Counted from the stretch's first letter, positions 1 to 10,138 are shown. The stretch: DNA of 64,000 nt from Enterobacter sp. Cy-643 (GCF_011752815.1 NZ_VWWV01000001.1:1054001-1118000), one strand, 5' to 3'. The notes: generated by a model from the letters alone, not told the origin. Translations and numbers: made by a program.

Positions 1-1412
1 TCCTGGCAACTGGCCTCGAGCGCCGGGCGTAAGCCAGGCTCCGTGAGCTTAAGGCGGAAGGTGGTGAGCAGCTCACGCAGCTGCCGCCATGAGGTATTTA
101 ACTCGCCGCGAATTTGCTCCAGTAGCGTCCGGCTCTCCTCCGGCAGCGCTTTGCCCTGCATTTGCAGGCAGCTGACCTGCATCTTCATACAGGAAAGCGA
201 CTGGGCAATGGAGTCATGCAATTCCCTGGCAATGGCCGATCGCTCCTCCATCACCACTAACTGCTGCTGGTGCTCATACTGGCGCTCCATGGCGAGCGTG
301 GCGGTGAGCTGCTCCATCAGCGTGGCGATAAGCTGCTGCTGGTCTTCTGTCAGCGTTCTGCCCAACGGAAGCTGGGCCAGCACCAGGCCGTAGTGAAGAT
401 GATTATCGGTGAGACGCCATTTCAGCGTGGTGGTGTCCTGCGGCAGCGCTGCGCCGGCATCCGGACACAGCTGGCAGCCCCGGGCATCGCAGTGCGCGTC
501 CGGCTGGAACGTGTATTCCTGATAATTCTCTTCATCTTCGTACTCGTACACCCGCAGCACGATGCCCAGCAGCGGGGTTAAAACCTGGAGTTCGCTCAGT
601 ACGGGGGAAATACGCTGGCACAGCGGCGCCTGCGCATGCAGCCGGCGGTTCGCCTCATAGAGGAAGGTGAGCATCTGGTTTTTTAGCTCCAGCCCGGCGG
701 TTTTCTCCCTGACGCGCCGCTCGAGCACGGCGTAGCTTTGCGCCAGCTCGCAGGACATGCTGTTGAGCGCGCTGCCAAGCGTGGCCATTTCGTCGCGCCC
801 CCGGACATTCACGCGCTGGGTGAAGTCCCGCTGGCCAATGGCCGTGGCCATCGCCAGCAGCTGACGCCACGGACGGAGTAATCTTTTGCGTAACCAAATC
901 AGGGTAAAGACGATCAATAGTCCGAGTAACACCGCCATACCCTGCTGCAGCAAAATGACGTGATGCAGACGCATCTCGGTGGTGCGGTCGAAGGAGCTGA
1001 CCAGTTCATCAATGCTGGCGACAAAATGGGCGACGGCGGGTTTTACCTGCTGAGGCGTTTGGGCAGCAATGAGCGCAGGTTCAAGCGTGATGCGCCAGTA
1101 ATCCTGTAGCTGCCGAAGCCTGGCCTGCTGCCCGTCGCGCTCGGCGGCAAGGCGGAGATCGTCGCTCCAGGTGGTCTGCTCCATTTCTCGCAGCAATACC
1201 TTGTCCTGCTCCGTCAGCGGTATGGCCGCCAGCAGACGGTAGCTCTGCATGCGCATGGAGCCCGTTTTGTTGATCGCGTGGGCATTGCCCGAAATCCCCT
1301 GGGCCAGCCAGCCGGCCATCGCCATTCCCGCCACGCTTAAAATCGCCAGCAGCATGACAACCAGCGCGAGCTGATTGACCAGCGAAAGCGGAGAAAGCAG
1401 GCGTTTTAGCAT
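1..1412 (-). CDS. narX: Nitrate/nitrite sensor histidine kinase NarX (C-terminus outside window)
   Basis: Inner-membrane sensor kinase that detects nitrate and nitrite in the periplasm and phosphorylates the response regulator NarL. The ATG at 1412 opens a protein beginning MLKRLLSPLSLVNQLAL with an N-terminal membrane helix, then a periplasmic sensor region with the P-box-like segment HAINKTGSMRMQSYRLL, a second membrane helix (LLGLLIVFTLIWL), a HAMP linker, a cysteine-containing central region (CDARGCQLC), and the H-box ARELHDSIAQSLSC with the phospho-accepting His. The frame runs open to base 3, so the ATP-binding domain is cut off. It is divergent from narK, as in E. coli, where narXL and narK share a control region. 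The alignment is from memory of the E. coli protein, but the H-box is read directly. Confidence 0.96.
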   Translation of the reverse strand, partial: MLKRLLSPLSLVNQLALVVMLLAILSVAGMAMAGWLAQGISGNAHAINKTGSMRMQSYRLLAAIPLTEQDKVLLREMEQTTWSDDLRLAAERDGQQARLRQLQDYWRITLEPALIAAQTPQQVKPAVAHFVASIDELVSSFDRTTEMRLHHVILLQQGMAVLLGLLIVFTLIWLRKRLLRPWRQLLAMATAIGQRDFTQRVNVRGRDEMATLGSALNSMSCELAQSYAVLERRVREKTAGLELKNQMLTFLYEANRRLHAQAPLCQRISPVLSELQVLTPLLGIVLRVYEYEDEENYQEYTFQPDAHCDARGCQLCPDAGAALPQDTTTLKWRLTDNHLHYGLVLAQLPLGRTLTEDQQQLIATLMEQLTATLAMERQYEHQQQLVVMEERSAIARELHDSIAQSLSCMKMQVSCLQMQGKALPEESRTLLEQIRGELNTSWRQLRELLTTFRLKLTEPGLRPALEASCQ

Positions 1413-1478
1413 TGGCGTACGGGCTCCTGAAACGGGGAAGATGACGAGTGGCGCTATTTTCGGCCAACACCTGGAGTA

Positions 1479-1505
1479 TACCCATACCCCCTAAGGATTA
1501 CCCCT
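1479..1505. promoter_or_regulatory. NarL heptamer cluster in the narX-narK control region
   Basis: Two exact matches to the NarL heptamer TACYYMT are seen, TACCCAT at 1479-1485 and TACCCCT at 1499-1505, with a 6/7 match TACCCCC at 1485-1491 between them. In E. coli, NarL~P bound well upstream of narK activates it in nitrate. The cluster lies about 190 bp upstream of the predicted narK start site, a comparable distance. The function is inferred. Confidence 0.75.
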
Positions 1506-1647
1506 AAATTGTCAAAGGTGGCAGAACGTTGGGATCGGTCGGCAGCAAGTCCCGCAGGGGTGTGAAAAATCACGTTATTTTTTTACAGGAAGATTACTCA
1601 CAAAGAATGAGGGGGCATTTTTTCCCGCCGGAGAGATAGATTATCCC

Positions 1648-1688
1648 TTGATTTACATCAACTAATCTCGACGCAGGAACCCTAAGGT
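1648..1688 (+). promoter_or_regulatory. FNR-dependent narK promoter
   Basis: TTGATTTACATCAA at 1648-1661 is a perfect match to the FNR consensus TTGAT-N4-ATCAA. A candidate -10 element TAAGGT lies at 1683-1688. This would place the FNR site centre close to -41.5, the class II position, so narK should be induced without oxygen. The same box and -10 are recalled from E. coli narK. Confidence 0.85.
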
Positions 1689-1720
1689 TGCGGCATTTAC
1701 TCACACGAAATGAGGTGTTT

Positions 1721-3112
1721 ATGTCACAGTCTCCCGTTACCGAGAAGTCGTCGGGCGCACTGATTACCGACTGGCGGCCGGAAGACCCGCAGTTCTGGCA
1801 GCAAAAGGGTCACCGGATCGCCAGCCGCAACCTGTGGATCTCCGTCCCAAGCCTGCTGCTGGCGTTCTGCGTCTGGATGCTGTTCAGCGCGGTGGCGGTG
1901 AATTTGAATAAGGTCGGCTTTACGTTCACCACCGATCAGCTGTTTATGCTCACGGCGTTACCTTCTGTTTCCGGCGCGCTGCTGCGCGTGCCGTATTCGT
2001 TTATGGTGCCTGTTTTTGGCGGGCGTCGATGGACGGCATTCAGTACGGGGATCTTGATCGTGCCCTGTGTCTGGTTGGGCTTTGCCGTGCAGGACACCAG
2101 CACCTCGTTTAACACCTTCATCTGTATCTCGCTACTGTGCGGTTTTGCCGGGGCGAACTTTGCCTCCAGCATGGCAAACATCAGCTTCTTCTTCCCGAAG
2201 GCAAAGCAGGGCGGTGCGCTGGGGATTAACGGCGGGCTGGGAAATATGGGTGTGAGCGTGATGCAGCTTGTCGCCCCACTCGTCATCTCCCTGTCGATGT
2301 TTGCCGTTTTTGGCGGTAAAGGCGTGGCACAGGGCGACGGCACAATGCTGTTTCTGGAAAATGCCGCGTGGATCTGGGTGCCGTTTCTGGCCGTTTTCAC
2401 CCTGGCAGCCTGGTTCGGAATGAACGATCTTTCGGCGTCGAAAGCCTCCCTGCGTGAGCAGCTGCCGGTGCTCAAACGCGGCCATCTCTGGATTCTGGGG
2501 CTGCTCTACCTGGCGACATTTGGCTCGTTTATCGGTTTTTCTGCCGGGTTTGCGATGCTGTCTAAAACCCAGTTCCCGGAGGTCAATATTCTGCATTTTG
2601 CCTTCTTTGGCCCGCTGTTTGGCGCCCTGGCGCGTTCGGCCGGTGGGGCGATTTCCGACCGCTGGGGCGGGACGCGCGTTTCGCTGTACAACTTTATCCT
2701 GATGGCAATATTCAGCGCGCTGCTTTTCACCACATTACCAACGAACGGACAGGGCGGGAGTTTTATCGCCTTCTTCGGCGTGTTCCTGATGCTGTTCCTG
2801 ACGGCCGGGCTGGGCAGTGGCTCCACTTTCCAGATGATCTCCGTGATTTTCCGCAAGCTGACAATGGACAGAGTAAAAGCCGCCGGTGGCAGCGAGGAAG
2901 TCGCCCTTCGGGAAGCCGCCACGGATACCGCCGCAGCGCTGGGCTTTATTTCGGCTATTGGGGCCATCGGCGGGTTCTTTATCCCTAAAGCTTTCGGCAC
3001 TTCCCTGGCGCTCACCGGCTCGCCTGCCGGGGCGATGAAGCTGTTCCTCGTCTTTTACATTGTGTGTGTGGTTATTACCTGGGCCGTTTATGGCCGGAAA
3101 TCCTCACGCTAA
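1721..3112 (+). CDS. narK: Nitrate/nitrite transporter NarK
   Basis: Major facilitator superfamily transporter of the inner membrane that brings nitrate in and exports nitrite during nitrate respiration. The 463-residue product has about 12 hydrophobic segments, the N-terminal signature ITDWRPEDPQFWQQKG, and the two nitrate signature stretches GFAGANFASSMANISFFFP and GLGSGSTFQMISVIFRK. The ATG at 1721 is chosen because GAGGTG lies just before it and it matches the E. coli start; a TTG at 1688 in the same frame lacks a ribosome site. It is divergent from narX and lies upstream of narGHJI, from which it is separated by a terminator. Confidence 0.97.
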   Translation: MSQSPVTEKSSGALITDWRPEDPQFWQQKGHRIASRNLWISVPSLLLAFCVWMLFSAVAVNLNKVGFTFTTDQLFMLTALPSVSGALLRVPYSFMVPVFGGRRWTAFSTGILIVPCVWLGFAVQDTSTSFNTFICISLLCGFAGANFASSMANISFFFPKAKQGGALGINGGLGNMGVSVMQLVAPLVISLSMFAVFGGKGVAQGDGTMLFLENAAWIWVPFLAVFTLAAWFGMNDLSASKASLREQLPVLKRGHLWILGLLYLATFGSFIGFSAGFAMLSKTQFPEVNILHFAFFGPLFGALARSAGGAISDRWGGTRVSLYNFILMAIFSALLFTTLPTNGQGGSFIAFFGVFLMLFLTAGLGSGSTFQMISVIFRKLTMDRVKAAGGSEEVALREAATDTAAALGFISAIGAIGGFFIPKAFGTSLALTGSPAGAMKLFLVFYIVCVVITWAVYGRKSSR

Positions 3113-3138
3113 TGCTTTGACCTTTTTGGTATCCCTTT

Positions 3139-3164
3139 GCGCGGCTTCGCCCGCGCTTTTTTTT
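3139..3164 (+). terminator. Rho-independent terminator after narK
   Basis: GCGCGG (3139-3144) pairs with CCGCGC (3151-3156) around a six-base loop, followed by eight T residues. It separates narK from the narG promoter. Confidence 0.85.
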
Positions 3165-3200
3165 GCCCGTTACGTTTGCAGCGATGGTTAATTCGCCGCC

Positions 3201-3238
3201 TACCCCTTAATACCCAAACCCGACTAATCGCTACTCCT
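3201..3238 (+). promoter_or_regulatory. NarL heptamer cluster upstream of narG
   Basis: TACCCCT (3201-3207) and TACTCCT (3232-3238) match TACYYMT exactly, and TACCCAA (3211-3217) matches six of seven. They lie about 160-200 bp before the predicted narG start site, like the remote NarL sites of E. coli narG, where IHF bends the DNA between NarL and FNR. Confidence 0.75.
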
Positions 3239-3351
3239 TCTCCGATAGGTTTTTGGTTTTTTGTTTTTATATTCAGCAAGTTAATTATCTTGCTGGCGTT
3301 ACACTTTGGTGGTAGAGGCCAACGGGCAGCCAAAAACCACACCGGGAGCAG

Positions 3352-3392
3352 TTGATCGTTATCAAAAATCCCCAGCTTTCGAGGCGTTACCG
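3352..3392 (+). promoter_or_regulatory. FNR-dependent narGHJI promoter
   Basis: TTGATCGTTATCAA at 3352-3365 is a perfect FNR consensus. A weak -10-like TTACCG lies at 3387-3392, consistent with class II activation. The following leader contains AGCAATGTCGATTT, which I recall from the E. coli narG leader. Confidence 0.85.
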
Positions 3393-3458
3393 TCTCGGGC
3401 ATCAAGCAATGTCGATTTCACCAGAAGAGCCACCAGGCTCCACATCAGGAGTATCCCG

Positions 3459-6400
3459 ATGAGCAAGTTCCTCGACCGGTTTCGTTATTTCAGGCAAAAG
3501 GGCGAAACCTTTGCCAATGGACACGGCCAGCTACTCGATACCAATCGCGACTGGGAAGAAGGGTATCGCCAGCGCTGGCAGCATGACAAAGTGGTACGCT
3601 CCACGCACGGCGTGAACTGTACCGGCTCCTGTAGCTGGAAGATTTATGTCAAAAGCGGCCTGGTGACCTGGGAAACCCAGCAAACGGACTACCCGCGTAC
3701 CCGTCCGGATATGCCCAATCACGAACCTCGCGGCTGCCCGCGCGGGGCAAGCTACTCATGGTATCTCTACAGCGCCAACCGTCTGAAGTACCCGCAGATG
3801 CGTAAACGCCTGATCAAACTGTGGCGCGAAGCGAAAACGCAGCATAACGATCCGGTTGAAGCCTGGGCATCGATCATTAACGATCCCGACAAAGCCAAAA
3901 GTTACAAACAGGCCCGCGGCCGCGGGGGATTTGTTCGCTCGACCTGGGAAGAGGTTAACGAACTGATTGCGGCGGCGAACGTTTACACCGCGAAAACTTT
4001 CGGCCCGGACCGCATCACCGGCTTCTCGCCGATCCCGGCCATGTCGATGGTTTCTTACGCCGCAGGCACCCGCTATCTGTCGCTTATCGGCGGCACCTGC
4101 ATGAGCTTCTACGACTGGTACTGCGACCTGCCGCCAGCGTCTCCGCAAACCTGGGGCGAGCAGACTGACGTGCCTGAGTCCGCTGACTGGTACAACGCCG
4201 GTTACATCATCGCCTGGGGCTCTAACGTTCCGCAGACGCGTACCCCGGACGCCCACTTCTTCACCGAAGTTCGTTACAAAGGCACCAAAACAGTAGCGGT
4301 AACGCCGGACTATGCGGAAATCTCCAAGCTGTGTGACCAGTGGCTGGCGCCGAAGCAGGGGACGGATGCTGCGATGGCGATGGCGATGGGCCACGTTATG
4401 CTGCGCGAGTTCCATCTCGACAAACCAAGCCAGTACTTCACCGACTACGTTCGCCGCTACACCGATATGCCGATGCTGGTGACGCTGGAAGCGCGTGACG
4501 GCTTCTATGCGCCAGCGAATCTGCTGCGTGCGGCGGACCTGGTTGATAGTCTCGGGCAGGAAAATAATCCGCAGTGGAAAACCGTCGCGCTGGCTGAACA
4601 GTCCGGTGAACTGGTCGCCCCGAACGGGTCCATCGGTTTCCGCTGGGGCGAGAAGGGCAAGTGGAATCTCGAGCAGCGCGACGGCAGCACCGGAGAAGAA
4701 ACTGCGCTGCGCCTGAGCCTGCTTGGCAGCCATGATGAAGTTGCCGAGGTGGGCTTCCCGTATTTTGGCGGCGAGAGCACCGCCCATTTCGAAAACGTCA
4801 AACTGAAAGACGTGCTGCTGCATAAGCTGCCGGTAAAACGGCTGCAGCTTGCGGACGGCTCGAGCGTGCTGGTGGCAACGGTCTACGATCTCACTATGGC
4901 CAACTACGGCCTGGATCGCGGCCTGAGCGATGAAAACTGCGCCAGCAGCTACGACGAAATGAAGGCCTACACGCCAGCCTGGGCCGAGCAGATCACCGGC
5001 GTGCCTCGCCAGGATATCGTGCGCATTGCCCGTGAGTTCGCGGATAACGCAGACAAAACCCATGGTCGCTCGATGATTATCGTTGGCGCGGGCGTGAACC
5101 ACTGGTTCCATATGGATATGGCCTACCGTGGGCTTATCAATATGCTGATCTTCTGCGGCAGCATCGGGCAGAGCGGCGGCGGATGGGGCCACTACGTCGG
5201 TCAGGAAAAACTGCGTCCGCAGACCGGCTGGATGCCGCTGGCGTTTGCCCTCGACTGGCAGCGCCCGCCGCGCCACATGAACAGCACCTCCTACTTCTAT
5301 AACCACTCCAGCCAGTGGCGCTACGAGACGGTGACGGCGGACGAGTTCCTGTCACCGCTGGCGGATAAGTCCCGCTATACCGGCCATTTAATCGATTTCA
5401 ACGTGCGCGCCGAGCGCATGGGCTGGTTGCCGTCTGCGCCGCAGCTTGGCACTAACCCGTTGCGTATTGCTGACCGGGCGAAAGAGGCCGGAATGTCGCC
5501 GGTGGATTACACCGTTGAACAGCTTAAATCCGGCGGGATTCGCTTTGCGGCGGAGCAGCCGGACTCCGGCTATAACCACCCGCGCAATATGTTTATCTGG
5601 CGATCTAACCTGCTGGGCTCTTCCGGGAAGGGGCATGAGTTCATGCTCAAATACCTGCTGGGCACCGAGCACGGTATTCAGGGGAAAGACCTGGGCCAGG
5701 AAGGCGGGCTGATGCCGGAAGAGGTGGAGTGGGTTGATAACGGCCTGGACGGCAAGCTGGATCTGGTTGTCACCCTGGATTTCCGCCTGTCGAGCACCTG
5801 CCTGTATTCCGATATCGTGCTGCCAACGGCCACCTGGTACGAGAAAGAAGATCTGAATACTTCGGATATGCATCCGTTTATTCATCCATTCTCCGCTGCC
5901 GTCGATCCTTGCTGGGAGTCGAAAAGCGACTGGGAGATCTACAAAGGCATCGCGAAGAAATTCTCGGAAGTTTGCGTCGGCCACCTCGGCAAAGAGACCG
6001 ATATTGTGACGCTGCCGATTCAGCACGATTCCGCCGCAGAACTGGCGCAGCCGTATGGCGTGATGGACTGGAAAAAGGGCGAATGTGACCTGATTCCGGG
6101 CAAAACCGCGCCGCATATTATGGTGGTTGAGCGCGACTATCCGGCGACCTACGAACGCTTTACCTCCGTGGGGCCGCTGCTGGAAAAAATCGGCAACGGC
6201 GGGAAAGGCATTAGCTGGAATACCGAGAAAGAAGTCGAGTTCCTGCGCAAGCTCAACTATGTGAAGACCGACGGCCCGGCCAAAGGCCAGCCGATGATCA
6301 ACACGGCCATTGACGCCGCCGAAGTTGTGCTCAGCCTTGCGCCGGAAACCAACGGCCAGGTGGCGGTGAAAGCCTGGGCCGCGCTCGGTGAATTTACCGG

Positions 6401-7205
6401 ACGCGACCACACGCACCTCGCATTGCCGAAAGAAGAAGAGAAGATTCGCTTCCGCGACATTCAGGTTCAGCCGCGCAAAATCATCTCCAGCCCAACCTGG
6501 TCCGGCCTCGAAGATGAACATGTGTCCTACAACGCGGGCTATACCAACGTACACGAGCTTATCCCGTGGCGGACCCTGTCCGGCCGCCAGCAGCTTTATC
6601 AGGATCACCAGTGGATGCGCGACTTTGGCGAAAGCCTGGTGGTGTACCGTCCGCCAATTGATACCCGTTCCGTGGACGGCATGATGGGCCACAAGTCTAA
6701 CGGCAACCCGGAAAAAGCGCTTAACTTCCTGACGCCGCACCAGAAGTGGGGCATCCACTCCACCTACAGCGACAACCTGTTGATGCTGACGCTGGGGCGC
6801 GGGGGGCCAATTATCTGGCTGTGCGAAGCCGATGCTAAAGAAATCGGCATCGCGGATAACGACTGGGTTGAAGTGTTTAACAAAAACGGGGCGCTGACGG
6901 CCCGCGCGGTGGTGAGCCAGCGTGTGCCTGCCGGAATGACGATGATGTACCACGCGCAGGAACGCATCATGAACCTGCCGGGCTCTGAAATCACCGGCCA
7001 GCGCGGCGGCATCCATAACTCGGTGACCCGTATTACGCTGAAGCCAACCCACATGATTGGCGGCTACGCCCAGCTGGCCTACAGCTTTAACTATTACGGC
7101 ACGGTCGGTTCTAACCGCGATGAATTCGTGGTGGTTCGCAAGATGAAAGAGATTAACTGGTTAGACGGCGAAGGCAATGACCAGGTACAGGAGAGCGTAA
7201 AATGA
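3459..7205 (+). CDS. narG: Respiratory nitrate reductase A, alpha subunit NarG
   Basis: Catalytic subunit that reduces nitrate to nitrite at a bis-MGD molybdenum cofactor on the cytoplasmic face of the inner membrane, receiving electrons from NarH. The 1248-residue product has the N-terminal FS0 cluster ligands His50, Cys54 and Cys58 (HGVNCTGSCSW), a further Cys in GCPRGASYS, and the YDWYCDLPPASP segment that carries the molybdenum-ligating Asp. There is no twin-arginine signal of the usual kind, as expected for NarG. ATG 3459 is preceded by AGGAGT; an in-frame GTG at 3306 lies inside the promoter region and is rejected. Its TGA overlaps the narH ATG by four bases. Confidence 0.98.
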   Translation: MSKFLDRFRYFRQKGETFANGHGQLLDTNRDWEEGYRQRWQHDKVVRSTHGVNCTGSCSWKIYVKSGLVTWETQQTDYPRTRPDMPNHEPRGCPRGASYSWYLYSANRLKYPQMRKRLIKLWREAKTQHNDPVEAWASIINDPDKAKSYKQARGRGGFVRSTWEEVNELIAAANVYTAKTFGPDRITGFSPIPAMSMVSYAAGTRYLSLIGGTCMSFYDWYCDLPPASPQTWGEQTDVPESADWYNAGYIIAWGSNVPQTRTPDAHFFTEVRYKGTKTVAVTPDYAEISKLCDQWLAPKQGTDAAMAMAMGHVMLREFHLDKPSQYFTDYVRRYTDMPMLVTLEARDGFYAPANLLRAADLVDSLGQENNPQWKTVALAEQSGELVAPNGSIGFRWGEKGKWNLEQRDGSTGEETALRLSLLGSHDEVAEVGFPYFGGESTAHFENVKLKDVLLHKLPVKRLQLADGSSVLVATVYDLTMANYGLDRGLSDENCASSYDEMKAYTPAWAEQITGVPRQDIVRIAREFADNADKTHGRSMIIVGAGVNHWFHMDMAYRGLINMLIFCGSIGQSGGGWGHYVGQEKLRPQTGWMPLAFALDWQRPPRHMNSTSYFYNHSSQWRYETVTADEFLSPLADKSRYTGHLIDFNVRAERMGWLPSAPQLGTNPLRIADRAKEAGMSPVDYTVEQLKSGGIRFAAEQPDSGYNHPRNMFIWRSNLLGSSGKGHEFMLKYLLGTEHGIQGKDLGQEGGLMPEEVEWVDNGLDGKLDLVVTLDFRLSSTCLYSDIVLPTATWYEKEDLNTSDMHPFIHPFSAAVDPCWESKSDWEIYKGIAKKFSEVCVGHLGKETDIVTLPIQHDSAAELAQPYGVMDWKKGECDLIPGKTAPHIMVVERDYPATYERFTSVGPLLEKIGNGGKGISWNTEKEVEFLRKLNYVKTDGPAKGQPMINTAIDAAEVVLSLAPETNGQVAVKAWAALGEFTGRDHTHLALPKEEEKIRFRDIQVQPRKIISSPTWSGLEDEHVSYNAGYTNVHELIPWRTLSGRQQLYQDHQWMRDFGESLVVYRPPIDTRSVDGMMGHKSNGNPEKALNFLTPHQKWGIHSTYSDNLLMLTLGRGGPIIWLCEADAKEIGIADNDWVEVFNKNGALTARAVVSQRVPAGMTMMYHAQERIMNLPGSEITGQRGGIHNSVTRITLKPTHMIGGYAQLAYSFNYYGTVGSNRDEFVVVRKMKEINWLDGEGNDQVQESVK

Positions 7206-8740
7206 AAATTCGTTCACAAATTGGCATGGTGCTGAATCTGGACAAATGCATCGGCTGCCATACCTGCTCGGTGACCTGCAAAAACGTCTGGACCAGCCGC
7301 GAAGGAACCGAGTACGCGTGGTTTAACAACGTGGAAACCAAGCCTGGCCTGGGCTACCCAAACGACTGGGAGAACCAGGAAAAATGGAAGGGCGGCTGGA
7401 TCCGCAAAATTAACGGCAAGCTGCAGCCCCGCATGGGCAACCGCGCGATGCTGCTGGGGAAAATCTTCGCTAACCCGCACTTACCGGGCATCGATGATTA
7501 TTACGAGCCGTTTGATTACGACTACCAGAACCTGCACACCGCGCCGGAGGGCAGCAAAGCGCAGCCGGTTGCCCGGCCTCGCTCGCTGATTACCGGCCAG
7601 CGGATGAATAAAATCGAAGCTGGCCCGAACTGGGAAGAGCTGCTCGGCGGCGAATTTGAAAAGCGCGCGCAGGACCAGAACTTCGTCAATATGCAAAAGG
7701 CGATGTACGGCCAGTTCGAAAACACCTTCATGATGTACCTGCCGCGCCTGTGCGAACACTGCCTGAACCCGGCCTGCGTCGCGACCTGCCCGAGCGGCGC
7801 TATCTACAAGCGTGAGGAAGACGGCATTGTCCTGATTGACCAGGATAAATGTCGCGGCTGGCGGATGTGCATCACCGGCTGCCCATACAAAAAAATCTAC
7901 TTCAACTGGAAAAGCGGCAAGTCCGAGAAGTGCATCTTCTGTTACCCGCGCATTGAAGCGGGGATGCCAACGGTTTGTTCCGAAACCTGCGTAGGGCGTA
8001 TTCGCTACCTCGGCGTGTTGCTGTATGACGCCGATGCGATCGAACAGGCGGCCAGCACGGAAAACGAGAAAGATCTGTATCAGCGTCAGCTGGATGTGTT
8101 CCTCGATCCGAACGATCCGGCGGTTATTGCGCAGGCGCTGAAAGACGGGATCCCGCAGGGCGTGATTACGGCGGCTCAGCAGTCGCCGGTGTACAAAATG
8201 GCGATGGACTGGAAGCTGGCCCTGCCGCTGCATCCGGAATACCGCACGCTGCCGATGGTCTGGTACGTGCCGCCGCTGTCGCCGATTCAGTCCGCAAGCG
8301 ATGCAGGCCAGCTGCCGCACACCGGCATTCTGCCTGACGTGGAAAGCCTGCGTATTCCGGTGGAGTACCTGGCCAACCTGCTGACTGCCGGGGACACCGC
8401 GCCGGTGCTGCGGGCGCTGAAACGCATGATGGCGATGCGACACTACAAACGTGCTGAAACCGTTGAAGGCGTGATCGACACGCGCGCGCTGGAAGAGGTG
8501 GGGCTAACCGAAGCTCAGGCGCAGGAGATGTACCGCTACCTGGCTATCGCTAACTACGAAGATCGTTTTGTGGTGCCGACCAGCCATCGCGAGCTGGCTG
8601 AGAACTCTTTCCCTGAGCACAGCGGCTGCGGCTTTAGCTTCGGCGACGGCTGTCACGGCAGCGACACCAAATTCAATCTGTTCAACAGCCGCCGGATTGA
8701 CGCTATCGACGTCTCGAGCAAAACGGAGCCGCATCCATGA
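7202..8740 (+). CDS. narH: Respiratory nitrate reductase A, beta subunit NarH
   Basis: Iron-sulfur electron-transfer subunit that passes electrons from NarI hemes to NarG. The 512 residues match the usual family length. Four cysteine groups are visible: CIGCHTCSVTCKN near residue 16, CEHCLNPACVATCPSGAI, CRGWRMCITGCPYKK, and CIFCYP with CSETCVG. The Trp in CRGWRMC takes the place of a cysteine, which in this family makes the [3Fe-4S] centre. Start and stop overlap the neighbouring genes by four bases each (ATGA), indicating translational coupling. Confidence 0.98.
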   Translation: MKIRSQIGMVLNLDKCIGCHTCSVTCKNVWTSREGTEYAWFNNVETKPGLGYPNDWENQEKWKGGWIRKINGKLQPRMGNRAMLLGKIFANPHLPGIDDYYEPFDYDYQNLHTAPEGSKAQPVARPRSLITGQRMNKIEAGPNWEELLGGEFEKRAQDQNFVNMQKAMYGQFENTFMMYLPRLCEHCLNPACVATCPSGAIYKREEDGIVLIDQDKCRGWRMCITGCPYKKIYFNWKSGKSEKCIFCYPRIEAGMPTVCSETCVGRIRYLGVLLYDADAIEQAASTENEKDLYQRQLDVFLDPNDPAVIAQALKDGIPQGVITAAQQSPVYKMAMDWKLALPLHPEYRTLPMVWYVPPLSPIQSASDAGQLPHTGILPDVESLRIPVEYLANLLTAGDTAPVLRALKRMMAMRHYKRAETVEGVIDTRALEEVGLTEAQAQEMYRYLAIANYEDRFVVPTSHRELAENSFPEHSGCGFSFGDGCHGSDTKFNLFNSRRIDAIDVSSKTEPHP

Positions 8741-9441
8741 TTGAACTACTGATTATCTCCCGCCTGCTGGAGTACCCGGATGCTGCCCTGTGGCAGCATC
8801 ATCAGGAGCTGCATGAGGCGCTGGCCCGGAGCGATGCCTTGACGGAAGTGCAGCGCGCCAGCCTGGATGGATTTATCGACGCACTCTGTCACCGGGAGCT
8901 GCTGGACGCGCAATCAAGCTACAGCGAGTTGTTTGACCGGGGCAGGGCCACTTCGCTGCTGCTGTTCGAGCACGTTCACGGGGAATCGCGCGACCGCGGC
9001 CAGGCGATGGTTAACCTGATGAACCAGTATCAGCAGGCGGGGCTGGAGATTGACAGCCACGAGCTGCCGGATCATCTGCCGCTGTACCTGGAATATCTGT
9101 CCCAGCGCACGCCTGGGGAAGCACAGGGCGGGCTGCAGGACATCGCGCCGATCCTGGCTTTGCTCAGCGCTCGCCTGAAGCAGCGTGAGAGCGACTATGC
9201 GCTGTTGTTTGATCTGCTGATTGCTCTGGCTGAAAGCGACGTCAGCGTGGAAACCGTTCGCCGGCAAATTGCTAACGAAGCGCGCGACGACACGCCCCAG
9301 GCGCTGGATGCGGTGTGGGAAGAGGAGCAGGTGAAATTCATGGCCGATGACAGCTGCGGAGAGACCGAAATTACCGCGCACCAGCGTCGTTTTGCCGGGG
9401 CGGTGGCTCCGCAGTACCTGAATATAGCAGGAGGGAAATAA
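8737..9441 (+). CDS. narJ: Nitrate reductase assembly chaperone NarJ
   Basis: Cytoplasmic chaperone of the TorD/NarJ family that binds apo-NarG and guides molybdenum cofactor insertion before membrane docking. The 234-residue acidic, mostly helical protein has the family segments SRLLEYPD near the N-terminus and [13 protein letters not shown] in the middle. It overlaps narH by four bases and narI by one base (TAATG), with AGGAGGG ahead of narI lying inside narJ. Confidence 0.95.
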   Translation: MIELLIISRLLEYPDAALWQHHQELHEALARSDALTEVQRASLDGFIDALCHRELLDAQSSYSELFDRGRATSLLLFEHVHGESRDRGQAMVNLMNQYQQAGLEIDSHELPDHLPLYLEYLSQRTPGEAQGGLQDIAPILALLSARLKQRESDYALLFDLLIALAESDVSVETVRRQIANEARDDTPQALDAVWEEEQVKFMADDSCGETEITAHQRRFAGAVAPQYLNIAGGK

Positions 9442-10118
9442 TGCATTTTCTCAACGTCTTCTTCTTTGACATCTACCCGTACGTATGTGGTGCCGTTTTC
9501 CTGATTGGCAGCTGGCTTCGCTATGACTACGGGCAGTACACCTGGCGTGCGGCGTCCAGCCAGATGCTGGATCGTAAGGGCATGAACCTGGCGTCAAACC
9601 TGTTTCATTTCGGCATTCTTGGGATCTTTGCCGGGCATTTCCTCGGCATGCTGACGCCGCACTGGATGTACGAGGCGTTTTTACCGCTGGAAATTAAACA
9701 GAAAATGGCCATGTTTGCCGGAGGCGCCAGCGGCGTGATGACGCTGGTGGGTGGCCTGCTGCTGCTGAAGCGTCGCCTGTTCAGCCCGCGCGTTCGCGCC
9801 ACGACTACGGGGGCCGATATCCTGATCCTTAGCCTGCTGATGCTCCAGTGTGCGCTGGGGCTGGGCACCATCCCGTTCTCCGCTCAGCATATGGACGGCA
9901 GCGAAATGATGAAGCTGGTGAACTGGGCGCAGCATGTGGTGACTTTCCGCGGCGGCGCCTCGGAATACCTGGACGGCGTGGCGTTTATTTTCCGCGTCCA
10001 TCTGGTACTGGGCATGACGCTGTTCCTGTTGTTCCCGTTCTCGCGCCTCGTGCACATCTGGAGCGCGCCGGTGGAATACCTGACGCGCAAATACCAGATT
10101 GTTCGCGCTCGCCGTTAG
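9441..10118 (+). CDS. narI: Respiratory nitrate reductase A, gamma subunit NarI
   Basis: Membrane cytochrome b subunit that oxidises quinol and feeds electrons to NarH while releasing protons to the periplasm. The 225 residues contain five hydrophobic helices. His56 and His66 sit in [13 protein letters not shown], at the positions known as heme ligands in E. coli, and further His residues lie in the C-terminal part ([17 protein letters not shown]). It ends the narGHJI operon and is followed by a strong terminator. Confidence 0.97.
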   Translation: MHFLNVFFFDIYPYVCGAVFLIGSWLRYDYGQYTWRAASSQMLDRKGMNLASNLFHFGILGIFAGHFLGMLTPHWMYEAFLPLEIKQKMAMFAGGASGVMTLVGGLLLLKRRLFSPRVRATTTGADILILSLLMLQCALGLGTIPFSAQHMDGSEMMKLVNWAQHVVTFRGGASEYLDGVAFIFRVHLVLGMTLFLLFPFSRLVHIWSAPVEYLTRKYQIVRARR

Positions 10119-10138
10119 TCGGTATGAATGACCACAAG

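Noticed and set aside
3756-5306. 516-codon open frame on the minus strand inside narG
   Set aside because: It lies wholly opposite narG, whose frame is certain, and its translation is rich in His/Arg/Ala without any family motif; it is a shadow of high-GC codons.
5388-7052. 554-codon open frame on the minus strand inside narG
   Set aside because: Same reason as the previous one: complementary to certain narG codons and without motif or ribosome site.
7853-7900. Loss of a cysteine ligand in NarH (CRGWRMC)
   Set aside because: The Trp at this place is normal for the family and defines the [3Fe-4S] centre; it is not a mutation.
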